From: Brassica napus
Lineage: Eukaryota > Streptophyta > Magnoliopsida > Brassicales > Brassicaceae
Direction: 5' to 3'
DNA length: 64,000 nt
NCBI RefSeq assembly: GCF_020379485.1
Contig: NC_063452.1
Coordinates: forward strand, 35,611,608 to 35,675,607
A program made the position numbers and the translations under genes. Within the stretch, counting starts at the first letter, position 1; every line of letters starts with the position of its first letter. This document shows positions 22,621-34,319 of this stretch, in pieces. The notes under the pieces are model-generated. The model did not search any database. It had not been told where the DNA came from and worked only from the letters and a program-made list of their open reading frames with translations.

Positions 22621-23785
22621 CAAGAAAATTTGTGGTTCATATATTTTCAAAATTTGTGAGAAAAATATCACGTCATATCTGATAACTTACCCAAAGATTA
22701 AGAAGCATAAGATTCTTGCATCTTTACAAATGTGTACTGTGAAACAGAATTTCATATGTGACAACTTATTTTATTCATGTATTGTTTTATTAATATTCTT
22801 CCAGCTCTTATTTTAATTTATCATAAAACGTTACTTGCCAAAGATGGTGTGTATTTGGATTATCTTTACTAATAAATCGTTCGTACAAAACCATTAATTT
22901 GTAATCTCCTTTATTCTTTCTATTTTGTGTTTAAAATGTTACTTAAAGGATGACAATTCTACATAGACAGTGTATTCCATTTAAGGGTTAGTTCAATGTC
23001 AGGTACACTATGACTTTTTTGGTTTTGATTAAGTTAGCCAGTTAAACAATGATACCATTTTCACATTCACAACCGATGACATATGATATTCTCTCACATA
23101 TACAAAATGTGTAATCAACCAGTAAGACTAGTTTCCTATAAAATTAATAATATTATGTAACCGCCGCTAAAAACTTGGTTTTCTAATCTAATAGTTTAAT
23201 TTTATCGTTTAATATAGTTTTCAAAATAGTTTTTTTTTTGAAAAATATGCCCATTGTAAAAGGAAATAATGACTTTCTATTTAAATTATTTTTTTCGAAC
23301 CGGTAAAGTAGTTTCGAAATAGTGATATTGTTTTTGTAACCGCCACTAAAATTTGATTCTCTTCTCACTGGTATTCTCTCACACATAATAAGGAATGAAA
23401 ATCTTGCAATAAATATCAAATCCTGCAATATCTCGGATATACCAAAGTCACCAATATTCTTTAACATATTTTTACTATTAAACTATTTAAAATCGTTGTA
23501 AAAAAAATATTTTGAACCTCTTTGAATTTTATCTTCTAATGGAAGCTTTTACCTCTGATAATTGTCCTATATATCTCTTCATAAATCAAATCAGTCCTTA
23601 AACGTCTATCAGTATACTATTCTTGCTCTATATTATTGAATTTGTTTGAAACGTTGCCATTCATTTGTTTACTCACTTGTGTTTCTATTACATCTGTATG
23701 ATGATACTGTTGTTTTCTTGTTGGTCTTGCATATGAATCTTAACAACTTCGAAGGCCAAACAATTCACAAGGCAATTGACTATGA
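22621..23785. other. AT-rich DNA, no gene recognised
   Basis: It holds a pair of GTAACCGCC(G/A)CTAAAA phrases at about 23159 and 23337 in the same orientation and one outlying exon-like unit at 23733. Otherwise I see nothing definable. Confidence 0.4.
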
Positions 23786-24158
23786 ATGTGTAATATTTCA
23801 GATGCAATACTCCCCGACAAATTTGACGGAAAGAATTTTCGGATTTGGCAACAAGAGATGCAACTATATTTATCCCATTTGAAGTTTGATAAGTGCCTTT
23901 ATCCGGACAAACAAGTTAATCATGTTGGTAACACTGATGTCGTCATTTTTGCAAGTGAAGAGGTGTAGATCCATGGTGATTATATGTGTAAAGGAGTGAT
24001 ATTAGGCCAACTAATCGACCCCTTTTATACAATATATTCTCAGGAAAAAAACTTCTAAGGCGTTGTGGTTAATGTTGGGGAAGAATCACAAAACAGATGT
24101 GATGAGGCGTCAACATTTTGCAACTACTGAATTCTTACACTTCCAAATGGTGAACTCA
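23786..24158 (+). pseudogene. Copia gag N-terminal fragment
   Basis: ILPDKFDGKNFRIWQQEMQL is the start of a Copia-type gag, whose family consensus has a DG-x-N-[FY]-x-x-W motif. After an in-frame TAG at about 23966 the frame continues with GDYMCKGVILGQLIDPFY. A frameshift at the A run near 24046 precedes KALWLMLGKNHKTD and EFLHFQMVNS. The fragment ends abruptly at 24158, where LTR-like DNA begins. No protease, integrase or RT follows. Confidence 0.75.
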
Positions 24159-25310
24159 TGATATGTCATGGATTTTACCTGTTTTCACCCATGATATAAG
24201 TATGTTTTAGAGTCTTTATATGCATTTGGAGTTGTTTTAAAGTCTTTACAGATCTAGGTACTTATTGGACATAATTGAAGCTTTTGGATTCTAGAGCTTT
24301 GTGCTCTGCTGAAAACTTGAAGTCGGAGCTGTTCTTACAAGAAGCATCAATTTTACACTGCACCTAAAGTGTCGATCGACACCATATTAATCCGTGAGTT
24401 TTGTGATGATTTGAGGAAATAACAAGTTTTTTCCAGAAGTTCCAAGAATTGTCCCACAAGTCTCGGACCGCCTGTTAAGCTATTTATTAGGGGTTTTTGT
24501 TGTTTTGTAACACACACTTCCTTTACGCTTTGCAATGCTTTGGAGGCACGCTTCATACTTTTCTAGAGGAGATAGAGCTTAGGATTGGAGAGATAGATCT
24601 GAACACCTTATAAGAGAAGATCTTGAACTCCCTTTCTTTCTTAACTATATTCTCTACTTATCTATTGCAATTTATTCAGACCATCATAATGTTTTCTATG
24701 AATATGTCTGAGTAGTTCTATTGTTAAAAATTAGGGTTCTTCAAAGGATACATGATGATTTGTTAAATCTGTATTGTTGTTAGGGTAACTTAATTGGTTC
24801 TTCTTCTAGTTGTTCTTATTACTAAGGTTAGGATTGATCACCCTGAACTTAAAATTTAGGACTGATTGGCGCAAGCGAGAGCTTGGTCTATAGCCTGAAC
24901 GAAACTTAGATGATCTAATTAGCTTGGCACATACGAGAGTTGGTCTAGATGATTAGAGAACATATCAAACTTATTTGCTACAGCTTGTTTCGAAGTAGTA
25001 TCGATCGACACTCCCCGAGGATTCACATACGATAGTAGGACTCCTAGGTCTAGACACTAGGTAATCTCTACATACGAAAGTTGATATATTATAATTCAAG
25101 TTTGAGTTTGAGAACAAATCTCCAAATAAATCCCTAACAACATATTTATTTTGCATACCTATCATACCTGAGAATTCACCTAATTCTAGCTTCCCCTCAT
25201 TTTGATAACTTATAAACATTACCATTTAAATTCTATGTTTACTGTTTTCTACATTATTTTCTAGCTTTATTTCAAAACAATAAGTCTACTAGGATGAGAC
25301 CTGCGATTTG
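24159..25310 (+). repeat. LTR-like segment, right end uncertain
   Basis: It begins TGATATGTCATGG exactly where the gag similarity stops. Like the solo LTR at 29625-31208, it has a GAGTCTTT-rich start and a long non-coding body. TCGATCGACAC occurs at about 24373 and 25001. A TG...CA right end and a target duplication could not be fixed, so this may be a truncated solo LTR. Confidence 0.4.
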
Positions 25311-26473
25311 CAGATGCTAAAATATTTTTTCAAAAATATGTTCTACTGATTGTGTGAAAAACATAATTTACATTGTATCGGTTTGTTTAAACTTAATCTT
25401 TGATATTTTTAACAAATGGTCCAACCTATAACTTAATTTTCATTGAATGAAAAATCAAGAGATTTTAGGATTAGGCTAAAGAATTCTAAAATATTTTCAT
25501 ATAAACTCGGTGCGCTAAATAATACGCCTTATGTGGAGTAAAATAATTTATATAAAAAATCTAAATACAGAATAGTGTTGTTCGTTTGGTTGACGTAGCT
25601 ACATGCCGCTGCATCTGCGGCAATTTTTTTCATAAAGTTTGTTCGTTTGATTGACGGGGATAGCTGCGTCTGAACGCTGCATCATGCGTTTATAAAATCT
25701 GAACGCTGATAAAATCAGCGGTTGCGACTTAAATTCTGCATGTATAAACTAATTTACCCTTTTGTCCTTAAAATATTTCAATATTAACAAAATAACCTAA
25801 ATCTAATTTGACGCAGACGCAGCTCCATCTCACGCTGACGCAGTTCCATCTCATCTCATTTCACGCATCGACTCTATCATCTCCATCTTCTCCGGCTCGA
25901 GCTCTCTCACCTCCGGCTTGAGCTCTCTCTGTCGAAGTCTTGATTTTGATATCTGTGACATTTGAATTTAGTTTCTTTGTTAAAGTGTAAGTCTTTACCT
26001 CTTTAGATTTGTCTCCTTTAGACTGTTGAATATGTTTAAGGTTCACTTTGTCGTAGTTGTCTTTGTGTCTTTATCGATGGTTTAGTTTGTTGGAACTTTA
26101 CTTGATTGTGGATTAATCTGCTTTATTTCCTAGTTTCTAGACTCAGTTTTCTCTTGTGGTTTTGGTTTTTAAGTTCGTTAATGGGTTTCAGGAAGACGAT
26201 AACTTAATCATGTCTTCATTGATGTTTTAATATGTTTTGTCACGTAATTTTATCTTCTTCAAGCTTCCTTGTGCTTGTTTGGTTGCGTGTCTTGTTATGT
26301 CCGATCTTGTTTGGTTGGTTGCTTGTCTTGTTATGTCGATCTTCAGTTCAGTTCTTACCAGCTGTCAAAGACATGTAGATGAAAATATTTGTTAAATCGA
26401 AAGGTTTAAAAAAACACAGTAACATATCTCTTGCTTATTAATAGATAATCAAATTTGGAAAATAACCTTTATT
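25311..26473. other. Mixed spacer with a GTTCGTTTG-type repeat
   Basis: TTGTTCGTTTG(G/A)TTGACG occurs at about 25578 and 25639, with many GACGCAGC/GCTGCGTC inversions to 25850, resembling a short DNA-transposon remnant. A pyrimidine-rich, leader-like segment follows (25860-25930). About 40 bp is duplicated near 26276-26345 (TTGGTTG...CTTGTTATGTC). I see no coding frame. Confidence 0.4.
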
Positions 26474-26749
26474 TTGTATTTTAATTACACCACTGTCACG
26501 CTGACGTGTCACGTCCACATGCATTCTCATACTACTTTACTAATTATCATCTTTTAATTAGACTATTTACGTCTAATGTCATTGGTACCACTAAATAAAC
26601 TTATTTTATGCATGAAATATCTTTAAAAGAAAACACACCGTTTTGGTAGAAAGAAAAATTAGGCGATTTTGAAGGCGATTCGAGGCTATTCGAGGCTATT
26701 CGAGGCGATTCGAGGGTTTCGATCACCGCTGTCTATTCCGGCAGCCGTG

Positions 26750-28039
26750 ATGAGTTCGACGGAAGAGAAGAAAGATTTGCAGCAGCGGAGTAGTCCGAAA
26801 CAATCATATGCAGCTGTGACGCAGAAGAAGCAAGTTCTGAAAAAATATGAGTTTGAGATATTTGTTTCAGAGGGTAAGCAATCAGTGGAGGTTCCGGCAG
26901 AGATCATCAAGAAAGCTAATCTGCTTTGGGAGGATTTCATAATCGCAAGATTTCTGGAAACAGCTCCACATAAGGTTCATGTGATTTTGAATAAAATCTG
27001 GTCGTTTGGAGATAAAACACAAAAGGTTGATGTTTATGAAGTGGATTCAACAACGATGAGGATCAGGATTTCAAATAGCATGGTGAGGGAAAGAATAGTG
27101 AGAAGAGGGATGTGGAACATAGCGGGAGTACCTATGGTGGTTACTAAAAGGTCTCCAAAGGATGATGATTCAACATCGAAGCTTCTTCCTCTGTGGGTAC
27201 ATCTAACGAAGGTTCCAATGAGTGTGTACTCATGGGAAGGATTAAGCTTTATAACTAGCGCTGTAGGAGTTCCTGATAGATTGCATCCATAGACAATTGC
27301 TTGTACGAACTTCGACATTGCAAAGGTTTTCGTGAAAGCAGATATGACAAAGGAGCTGCCAAAGGAGATAACATTCACGATTCAGGGTGAGGAAACTACT
27401 GTTGGATTCTACTATCCATGTCTTCCACCAAAATGCGCCACTTGTGGAAAATAGGGTCACTATAAGCAGTCGTGCTCTCAGAACAAAGGGGCGCAGTTGG
27501 AAAAACAGGAAACAGCAGATATAGAGGTAAAGAGGAGTGTTTCTGATGAAGTGGAGGGAAATCTGAATGTTGAGAAAGGAAATGAAGAGAGTGAAATAAG
27601 TGAAGAGAGAAGAGGAACTGTATTAGAAGAGGGAGAAATAATGGAGGTATGGAAAGACGTAACACTGGAGAAAGCAAGTCGTAGCTCAAAGCAGAAGCAC
27701 CAAGATTTAAAATATGGCCAAGTGCAAATAGCAACTCCTTCTCGATTTGCTGCGTTGAGTGATACCAAAGAGAGTGAAGAGGAAAATGTTCAAGAGGAAG
27801 AGACTATAATGGAAGAAACAGATAAGGAGAATGAAGAAGATTATATTGAGGAAGAAGGATCAGAGATAGAAGAGTTAGAAAGGAAAAATGGTAGGGAGAT
27901 TCTACCTCGACAATCTAAGACGAAGCATAAGGTGTTAACGTTACTTCGAATCATGCCAAGAGTAAAGATCTTGGTAAGAAAAGTGGTACTCGAAAACATC
28001 ACTAATGGCTGGTTTTTCCTGGAACGTCCGCGGTTTTAA
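26750..28039 (+). pseudogene. LINE ORF1 (DUF4283-type RNA-binding protein)
   Basis: The likely start is MSSTEEKK at 26750; an upstream ATG at 26669 reads through the repeated GATTCGAGG leader and is less likely. The N-terminal part shows VPAEIIKKANLLWEDFIIAR and RRGMWNIAGVPMVV, typical of the DUF4283 domain. A CCHC knuckle follows (CATCGK, a stop, GHYKQSC at about 27435-27475), then a long acidic Glu-rich tail. Stops at 27290-27292 and 27452-27454 break the frame. ORF1 of this class binds LINE RNA. The end overlaps the start of ORF2 by about 35 bases. Confidence 0.85.
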
Positions 28040-28445
28040 CAAGTCAACTAAGCATGCCGTGGTACGAGAATGGGTAAGGAATCAGTCATTACAGTTTGGG
28101 AGTTTAATCGAGACTAGAGTTAAAGAAAAAAAGGCAGAGAGGATTGTTTCAGAAGTTTTTCAGGGATGGAATTTTATGTCGAATTATGAGTTTAGTAGAT
28201 TGGGAAGGTTATGGGTTATTTGGAAAGCAGAAGTGAGGATGTCTCCGGTGTTTAAGAGTAGTCAGATGATTACCTGTTCAGTTTTACTACCAGGAGGTTT
28301 AGAGGAATTCTTCTGCTCGTTTATTTAAGCTCAGAATACAGTTGAAGAAAGGAAGGAGTTGTGGGAAGACATGCGGAATCATTATGATGCTCCAATGTTC
28401 AAAAATAAGAAATGGATCATTATGGGTGATTATAATGAGATTCTA

Positions 28446-28447
<2 letters not shown>

Positions 28448-28480
<33 letters not shown>
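28448..28480. repeat. G33 homopolymer inside LINE endonuclease
   Basis: 33 consecutive G lie within the GDYNEILEG region. In related endonucleases only a short Gly/Asp/Glu stretch is expected here, so this is either slippage expansion or an assembly or base-calling artefact. Confidence 0.85.
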
Positions 28481-28481
<1 letters not shown>

Positions 28482-29624
28482 ACACTCAGATTTTGAAGTT
28501 TCACCAAGAGTACCAATGGGAATGAGAGATTTTCAAGAAGTGGTCAGACATTGCAGATTGACGGATATGGGATATCAGGGGCCGTTATTTACTTGGTGTA
28601 ATAAGAGAGAGGAAGGGCTGATTTGTAAGAAATTGGATAGAGTTCTAATAAATGAGGAATGGTTGAATAATTCTCAAGCTTATAGTGTATTTGATTCAGG
28701 GGGCGGTTCTGATCACTTAAGCTGTCAAGTTCAGTTAAAGATAGAAGAGAGGAAGAATAGAAAGCCATTTAAATTTACAAATGCTATAGCAAGCATGCCT
28801 GAGTTTGAAGTATTGATAAAGGAGCAATGGAGGGGTCATAAGAAGTTGTTTCACTCCACATCGGCTATGTATATACTAACAAAATGGCTCAAGGAACTAA
28901 AGCAGCCGTTGAGATCGCTTAGTAAACTGAAGATGGGAGATTTCCCAAAGAAAACGAGAGAAGCTTATCAAGATCTTTGTTCCAAACATACATTGGAGAG
29001 CCCGAATCAGGAAAAGATTAAAGAGGAGTTGAAAGCTTATACGAAATGGAAAAGATTAGCGGATTTGGAAGATGAGTTCCCGAAACAAAGATCTAAGGTG
29101 CATTGGTTAGGTGTAGGAGATGGAAATAATAAAGTTTTCCATAGCTCAGTGAAGGAAATGGAAGTAAGGAACGCTATTCATGAGATACTATGTGCATATG
29201 GGACTATGGCAGTAACTGATGAAGACATAAAAGGTGAAGCAGAAAGGTACTATGAAGAGTTTATGTCGATTCAACCAAGTGATTTTGAAGGAGTGGAAGT
29301 GGAGAGGTTACAAAGTCTGCTGGGATTTCAATGCAGTGAAGATGATTGCAGAAAGCTTCAAAGGGAGGTCACTAAAGAAGAGATAAAAGAGGTAATCTTT
29401 AAGATGGCAGGAAACAAAGCTCCCGGCCCTGATGGATTCACCTCAGAATTGTTCAAGAGCTCATGGGCAGTGATAGGAGATGATGTTACAGTGGCTATTC
29501 AATCATTCTTCATCAAAGGTTTCTTGCCGAAAGGCTTAAACTCAACTATCCTATCTCTGATCCCCAAGAAAGAAGAAGCAAAAGAGATGAAAGACTACAG
29601 ACCTATCTCATGCTGCAACGTACT

Positions 29625-31208
29625 TGATGAGTCTCATATTTATCGGTTTTTACATTGATTTCTAGCTAAGTTTGATTAGTTTTTATTATGTATTCTAGTC
29701 ATTTTGGAGTCTTTCTGTGTTCTTTAGAGTTTATTCAGGTTACAGGGGCTGGAGTGCAGAATTAGGAGTTTTGGAGCAAAAACTCCTAGTTTTAATCTGC
29801 ACATTTGAAAGTTGCGGGGTCAAAAATCAAAGAGGAACAAAAACCCAAGGACCAAAAGTGCAAATAAAGAAAAGTGGCTTTTGAGAAACGAGGAAGACAA
29901 AGTGGTCGCTGGCTCTGCTTCGTCGAGTTCGATCCGGTCGTCTCGGCTAAGGCCTTATCTCATGAATTCCAAGCGATCGATAGACTCGATCTGTATTGCT
30001 CGATCCAGAACCCTCGACGCCCAGCCCGAAGACCATGAACCGTAAAGCCCTAAGCGAGAAATGTGCTCGAACCAGCCCGCGACCTTCCATCCCGAAGCTG
30101 ACAGATCGACCACTTCAAGAAGACCAGCATGTTCGACCAGAAGCTCTCGGCCCCGCCTGCCATTTCTCAAGCGTGAGACGACGCAAAGGAGATGCGACGA
30201 AGACGCGAGAAGAAGCTCGAGTCTTAGTTTTCCAAAACGCGGTCGCACCTCAGATCGTAAAAAATAGCGTTTGGCGTTTGGCTTTTGACTTTTGACTTAA
30301 TTTCTTAGGACTATATATATGTGTAAAGGGGAAAACCCTAGGACAACATCTGCTTTTATCTTGTCTTTTTGTCTATCTTTGCAGACTTCTCTCTACACTT
30401 GTCTTAGTTCTTAGTTTATCAGATCTGCTTTTGTTTATTTTATATTATCTTTCTAAATCATGTTTATCCTTGATCTTAACATGTGCTTAAGGATTTCCAT
30501 GAAGATTAGTGAGTAGTCTTTTAGTTGGGTTTAGGGTTTCTCACAAAGGGATCTCATGAGTTGTTGACCTAAGATCGCTAGATCTAGAGATTTATCTTAT
30601 GGTTCTTCATCTATTGGTGTTCTTAATGCTGAAGCTTGATTAGCTACCTAGCTTCTGAACCTAAGTTATTTCACGCCCGACAGGTGCTTGATGAAATGCT
30701 TGAAACAACTTTAGATGAGCAAAGTGTCCTTAGCCAACGGCAGTTGATATTATTGCGCTTTGTGAACATATCGAACCTGATCTTATTGCTTGTTTAGAAT
30801 CTGAAACTCAACGACAGTTAGTGTGGAGGATTCTATAACTTAGAGAGTTAGCGCTACGACAGTAGGTTAATTCTATTATCGTGTTTGAGTTCAAGACGTT
30901 GCTTAACTTCTTTCTCTATTCGTTTATCTATTTGTCAGCAACGGAATGATTTCCCGAGAATACCCTATGCACAGCGCTTTTTCTGATAGTCTTTCATCTT
31001 CGTTTCTCTGTTTATCTAGCTAGCTTGCTTTTATTTATTGTTCTTACTTATTGGAAAACCAAACAAAAATCTCTTCTTAGCCTTAACTAGTAATTTATCT
31101 TTAGCTCTTCTTGTGAACTTTGGTCCTTGTGGATTCGATCCCGTATTACTACTGCGTACTTTATTGTGCACTTGCAGTTAGTCTTTCGGGTTAAAACCTG
31201 AGATATCA
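29625..31208 (+). repeat. Solo LTR inserted in the LINE, 1584 bp
   Basis: It starts TGATGAGTCTC, ends GATATCA and is flanked by GTACT on both sides (29620-29624 and 31209-31213). Removing it joins the RT codons in phase. There is no internal domain, PBS, PPT or second LTR, so it arose by LTR-LTR recombination. It contains a TATA-like CTATATATATG at about 30311 followed by pyrimidine-rich leader sequence, which would be the LTR promoter and sets the strand. The family is not determined; it differs from the Athila LTR. Confidence 0.88.
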
Positions 31209-33410
31209 GTACTATACAAGGTTATTTCTATGCTACTTGCAAATAGGCTGAAGGTAATATTGCCGAAATGTATTGCGATTAATCAGTCGCATTCATCAAA
31301 GAAAGGTTGTTGATGGAGAATGTCCTTCTGGCTACGGAGTTAGTGAAAGATTACAATAAAGTGTCCATATCATCCAGATGAGCTATGAAGATAGACATAT
31401 CAAAAGCTTTTCGATTCTGTGCAATGGTCTTTCCTTATTAACATGTTGAAAGCATTGGGTCACCCGGAGAGGTTCATTCATTGGATCACTCTATGTATTA
31501 CGACTGCCTCATTCTCGGTGCAAATAAATGGTGAGCTTGCAGGATATTTTCAAAGAAAAAAAGAGGACTAAGGCAGGGCTGCTCGTTGTCGCCTTACCTC
31601 TTTGTTATCAGTATGAATGTACTGTCGAAGTTGTTAGATGAAGCAGCTAAAAATGGAGAAGTAGGCTACCATCCGAGATGTAAAAACATTGATCTAACAC
31701 ATCTATGCTTTGTAGACGATCTCATGGTATTTGCTGATGGAACGAAAAGGTCAGTAGAAGGAATCCTTAAAGTGTTTGAAGATTTTGATAAGATGACTGG
31801 TTTGAAGATTAGCTTGGAGAAATCTACACTGTTTATGGCTGGAATCTCAAATCAGAAACAAGAGGAAATCATTCAGCATTTTCCTTTTGTGACAGGATCT
31901 CTTCCGGTTCGTTATTTGGGTCTTCCTCTATTTACAAAAAGCATGACGGTAACTGACTTTCTTTCTTTGATTGAGAAGATTAGGAAAACGATAAGCTCTT
32001 GGAAAAATAGATTTTTATCATATGCAGAAAGATTGCAATTGATAAATTTTGTTATTACAAGCTTATCAAATTTCTGGATGGCTGCATTTAGACTCCCTAG
32101 TGCTTGTATCAAAGAAGTGGAGAGGCTCTGTTCAGCTTACTTATGTTCAGCGTCGGATTTGAATGGAAGAAAGGCTAAGATCGCTTGGATAGAGGTTTGT
32201 AAGCCAAAAAAAGATGGAGGTTTGGGGATCAGGAGACTAAAAGAAGTGAACTGGGTCTGTTGTTTAAAGCTTGTGTGGAGAATTCTATCATCTAATTCGC
32301 TATGGGTAAATTGGATAAAGGCGTATCTTATAAGGAAAGGCTCGTTGTGGTCGGTTTCAGAAACAACGCAAACGGGGTCCTTGGTGTGGAAGAAGATACT
32401 AAAGTGCAAAGATATAGCTAAGCAGTTGTATCAGGTGGAAGTTAAAAATGGGAAGAAGGCTTCATTTTGGTATGAATCATGGTCTTCTCTTGGACAGTTA
32501 AGGGAAGTTCTAAGTGATAGAGGTTACATTGATTTGGGAATACCAATTAATGCAACAGTTGAAGAGTGTAGAAAGCACAGGAAAAGGCTGCATCGGGTTC
32601 CCATTTTCAACAGAGTAGAGACAGAGATTGAGAGATACACAGCTAATGTAGTTGAAGAGGAAGATGTTTCTATGTGGAAGAATGGGAAAGGTGTTTATAA
32701 AAACACTTTTTCAGCTAAAGAAACTTGGGAAGTCATAAGGGAAAAGTACCAAGACTGCTATTGGTACAAAGCTGTCTGGTTCAAATATTCAACACCAAAG
32801 TTCTCTTTCATTCTATGGATTGCTATGCACGGGAGGCTCTCAACCGGAGAAAGAATGAGAAGTGGGAATGGTAATGGCAATGGGAATGTAGATGCTGCTT
32901 GTGTATTGTGTCAAAATCCTTTGGAGACTTTAAGCCACTTGTTCTTCGACTGTCCATACTCTACTCAGATATGGGAGAATCTGATGAAGGGGGTACTAGG
33001 CAGTCAGTACACATCGGATTGGAGGAGTATAATCAGGATTGCCCTAGACCATACACAGAGGAAGCTCAATCTCTTCATCACGCGATATATATTCCAATCT
33101 ACAGTCCATACAGTTTGGAGGGAAAGAAACAGAAGAAGACAAGGAGAAGATCCCTTGCCGGCAACTCTTTTGATCAAAATGATTGATACGAATATGAGGA
33201 ATAATTTCACCACTATAAGAAAGAAAGGAGATAGGGAATTCTAGGGAGGGATGAGTTATTGGTTTAGTACAAGATAGAAGAGAGAAGCTAAATGAAAATT
33301 GGAAAATAGCTACAAAAGGATAGAATTTATTTTAAGTTCTATAGAAAAGTCACACTTGATGTAAAAAAAGAATTTTTTCTTTTGAATTAAATTAAACATT
33401 CGATTCAAAA

Positions 33411-33437
33411 AATATATATATATATATATATATATAT
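33411..33437. repeat. (TA)n tail of LINE
   Basis: A TA microsatellite follows AAAAAA at the LINE 3' end, merging with the target duplication. It probably serves as the variable LINE tail. Confidence 0.7.
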
Positions 33438-34014
33438 CTTTAAAGGTGTTCGTATATATATTGTTTCCACATGACATCGTTTCGACTCCTCCACCATTTA
33501 ATATAACAACTGCCATAACCTGCCAAATAAACTTAAAATGATTAATTAGTTTGTCACTTTGTCGTGTCTGGTTTGCTCATCTATACTGTTAACATTTTCA
33601 TGGAAATGTTTCGCTTGACATATGAACATTATATCACCTTATTTTATAAAGCATTGCGTTTCTAATTATGTGTGTCTTTAACTTACCACATTAGCTTGAC
33701 TGATTATTAGTTTATGTTAGGAAATGATTTTGCATGACATATGAACACTTACACAACCTCATTGAAATGGTTTTTAAACATCGTACTAAATCAGACACCA
33801 TTCACCAACGATTCTACACTAGCCTTGACAGCCTCATACACGATTCTAATGGCATTATTAAATTATATGCTACCATATATTTCGACGTTGAAGTTGTTCT
33901 TAAACATTGTACTATAGATTGTTTGATATTTTTCATTTGGCAATGAGAAGATAATCCTTCCCTCACCATATGCATAGAACGTGGTCACCTGACATAAGAA
34001 CTTTAACATCTCCT

Positions 34015-34319
34015 TGTTATGAACATAAGGTTTATGAATCTGTAAAGTTGTGTGTATTATTACTCAATCATAAGGTGCCCTTATATATGGAAGTTACAAA
34101 GAGATAAAAAGAAATACATAAATATGGAAAGTGTACAAATACAAGGAAAAGGAAATAGGGTTTCCTTTTCTCTAAAGCCTAAGCTGCCTCTCTCTCCTCT
34201 TCATGCGGCCGCCTCTCTCTCTCTCTCTCTAGGGTTAGGCCGTCTCTCTCTCTCTCTCTTGGTATTGGGCCGGTTATAGACCGGGCCGGTTATGGACATC
34301 CATCATATGGTTTATAACA
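34015..34319 (-). repeat. 3' LTR of Copia element
   Basis: A 305-bp terminal repeat with CTCTCT microsatellites and the palindrome-rich CCGGTTATAGACCGGGCCGG. It pairs with 39670-39967. Confidence 0.88.

Larger units (their letters stand above)
28005..33244 (+). pseudogene. LINE ORF2: endonuclease, reverse transcriptase, zf-RVT
   Basis: The endonuclease part starts MAGFSWNVRGFNKSTKH and includes KKWIIMGDYNEIL. RT shows GNKAPGPDGFTSELFKSSW and DYRPISCCNVL to 29624, is interrupted by the solo LTR, and resumes with YKVISMLLANRLK at 31214. The catalytic FVDD is in CFVDDLMVFADG (about 31709). A zf-RVT domain follows (YSTPKFSFILWIAMHGRLST, CVLCQNPLETLSHLFFDCP). Lesions are TAA at about 28326, a G33 run at 28448 that shifts the frame by one, the LTR insertion, and stops and frameshifts at 31300-31570. 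The protein nicks target DNA and primes reverse transcription. This copy is dead. Confidence 0.9.
26628..33433 (+). mobile_element. L1-type plant LINE, nearly full length
   Basis: A non-LTR retrotransposon with ORF1 and an endonuclease-RT ORF2, ending in an A/AT-rich tail at about 33407-33433. Target duplication ATATCTTTAAA is at 26617-26627 and 33434-33444. The empty site is visible in copy B of the tandem duplication (about 42769). A solo LTR interrupts it at 29625-31208. Net length without that insert is about 5.2 kb. The 5' end has a small repeated GATTCGAGGC(T)ATTCGAGG stretch. Confidence 0.92.

Noticed and set aside
33734..33946. Frame MTYEHLHNLIEMVF... (also at 43072)
   Set aside because: It is present in both tandem copies only because the DNA is duplicated; no domain, no supporting exon structure, and substitutions look unconstrained.
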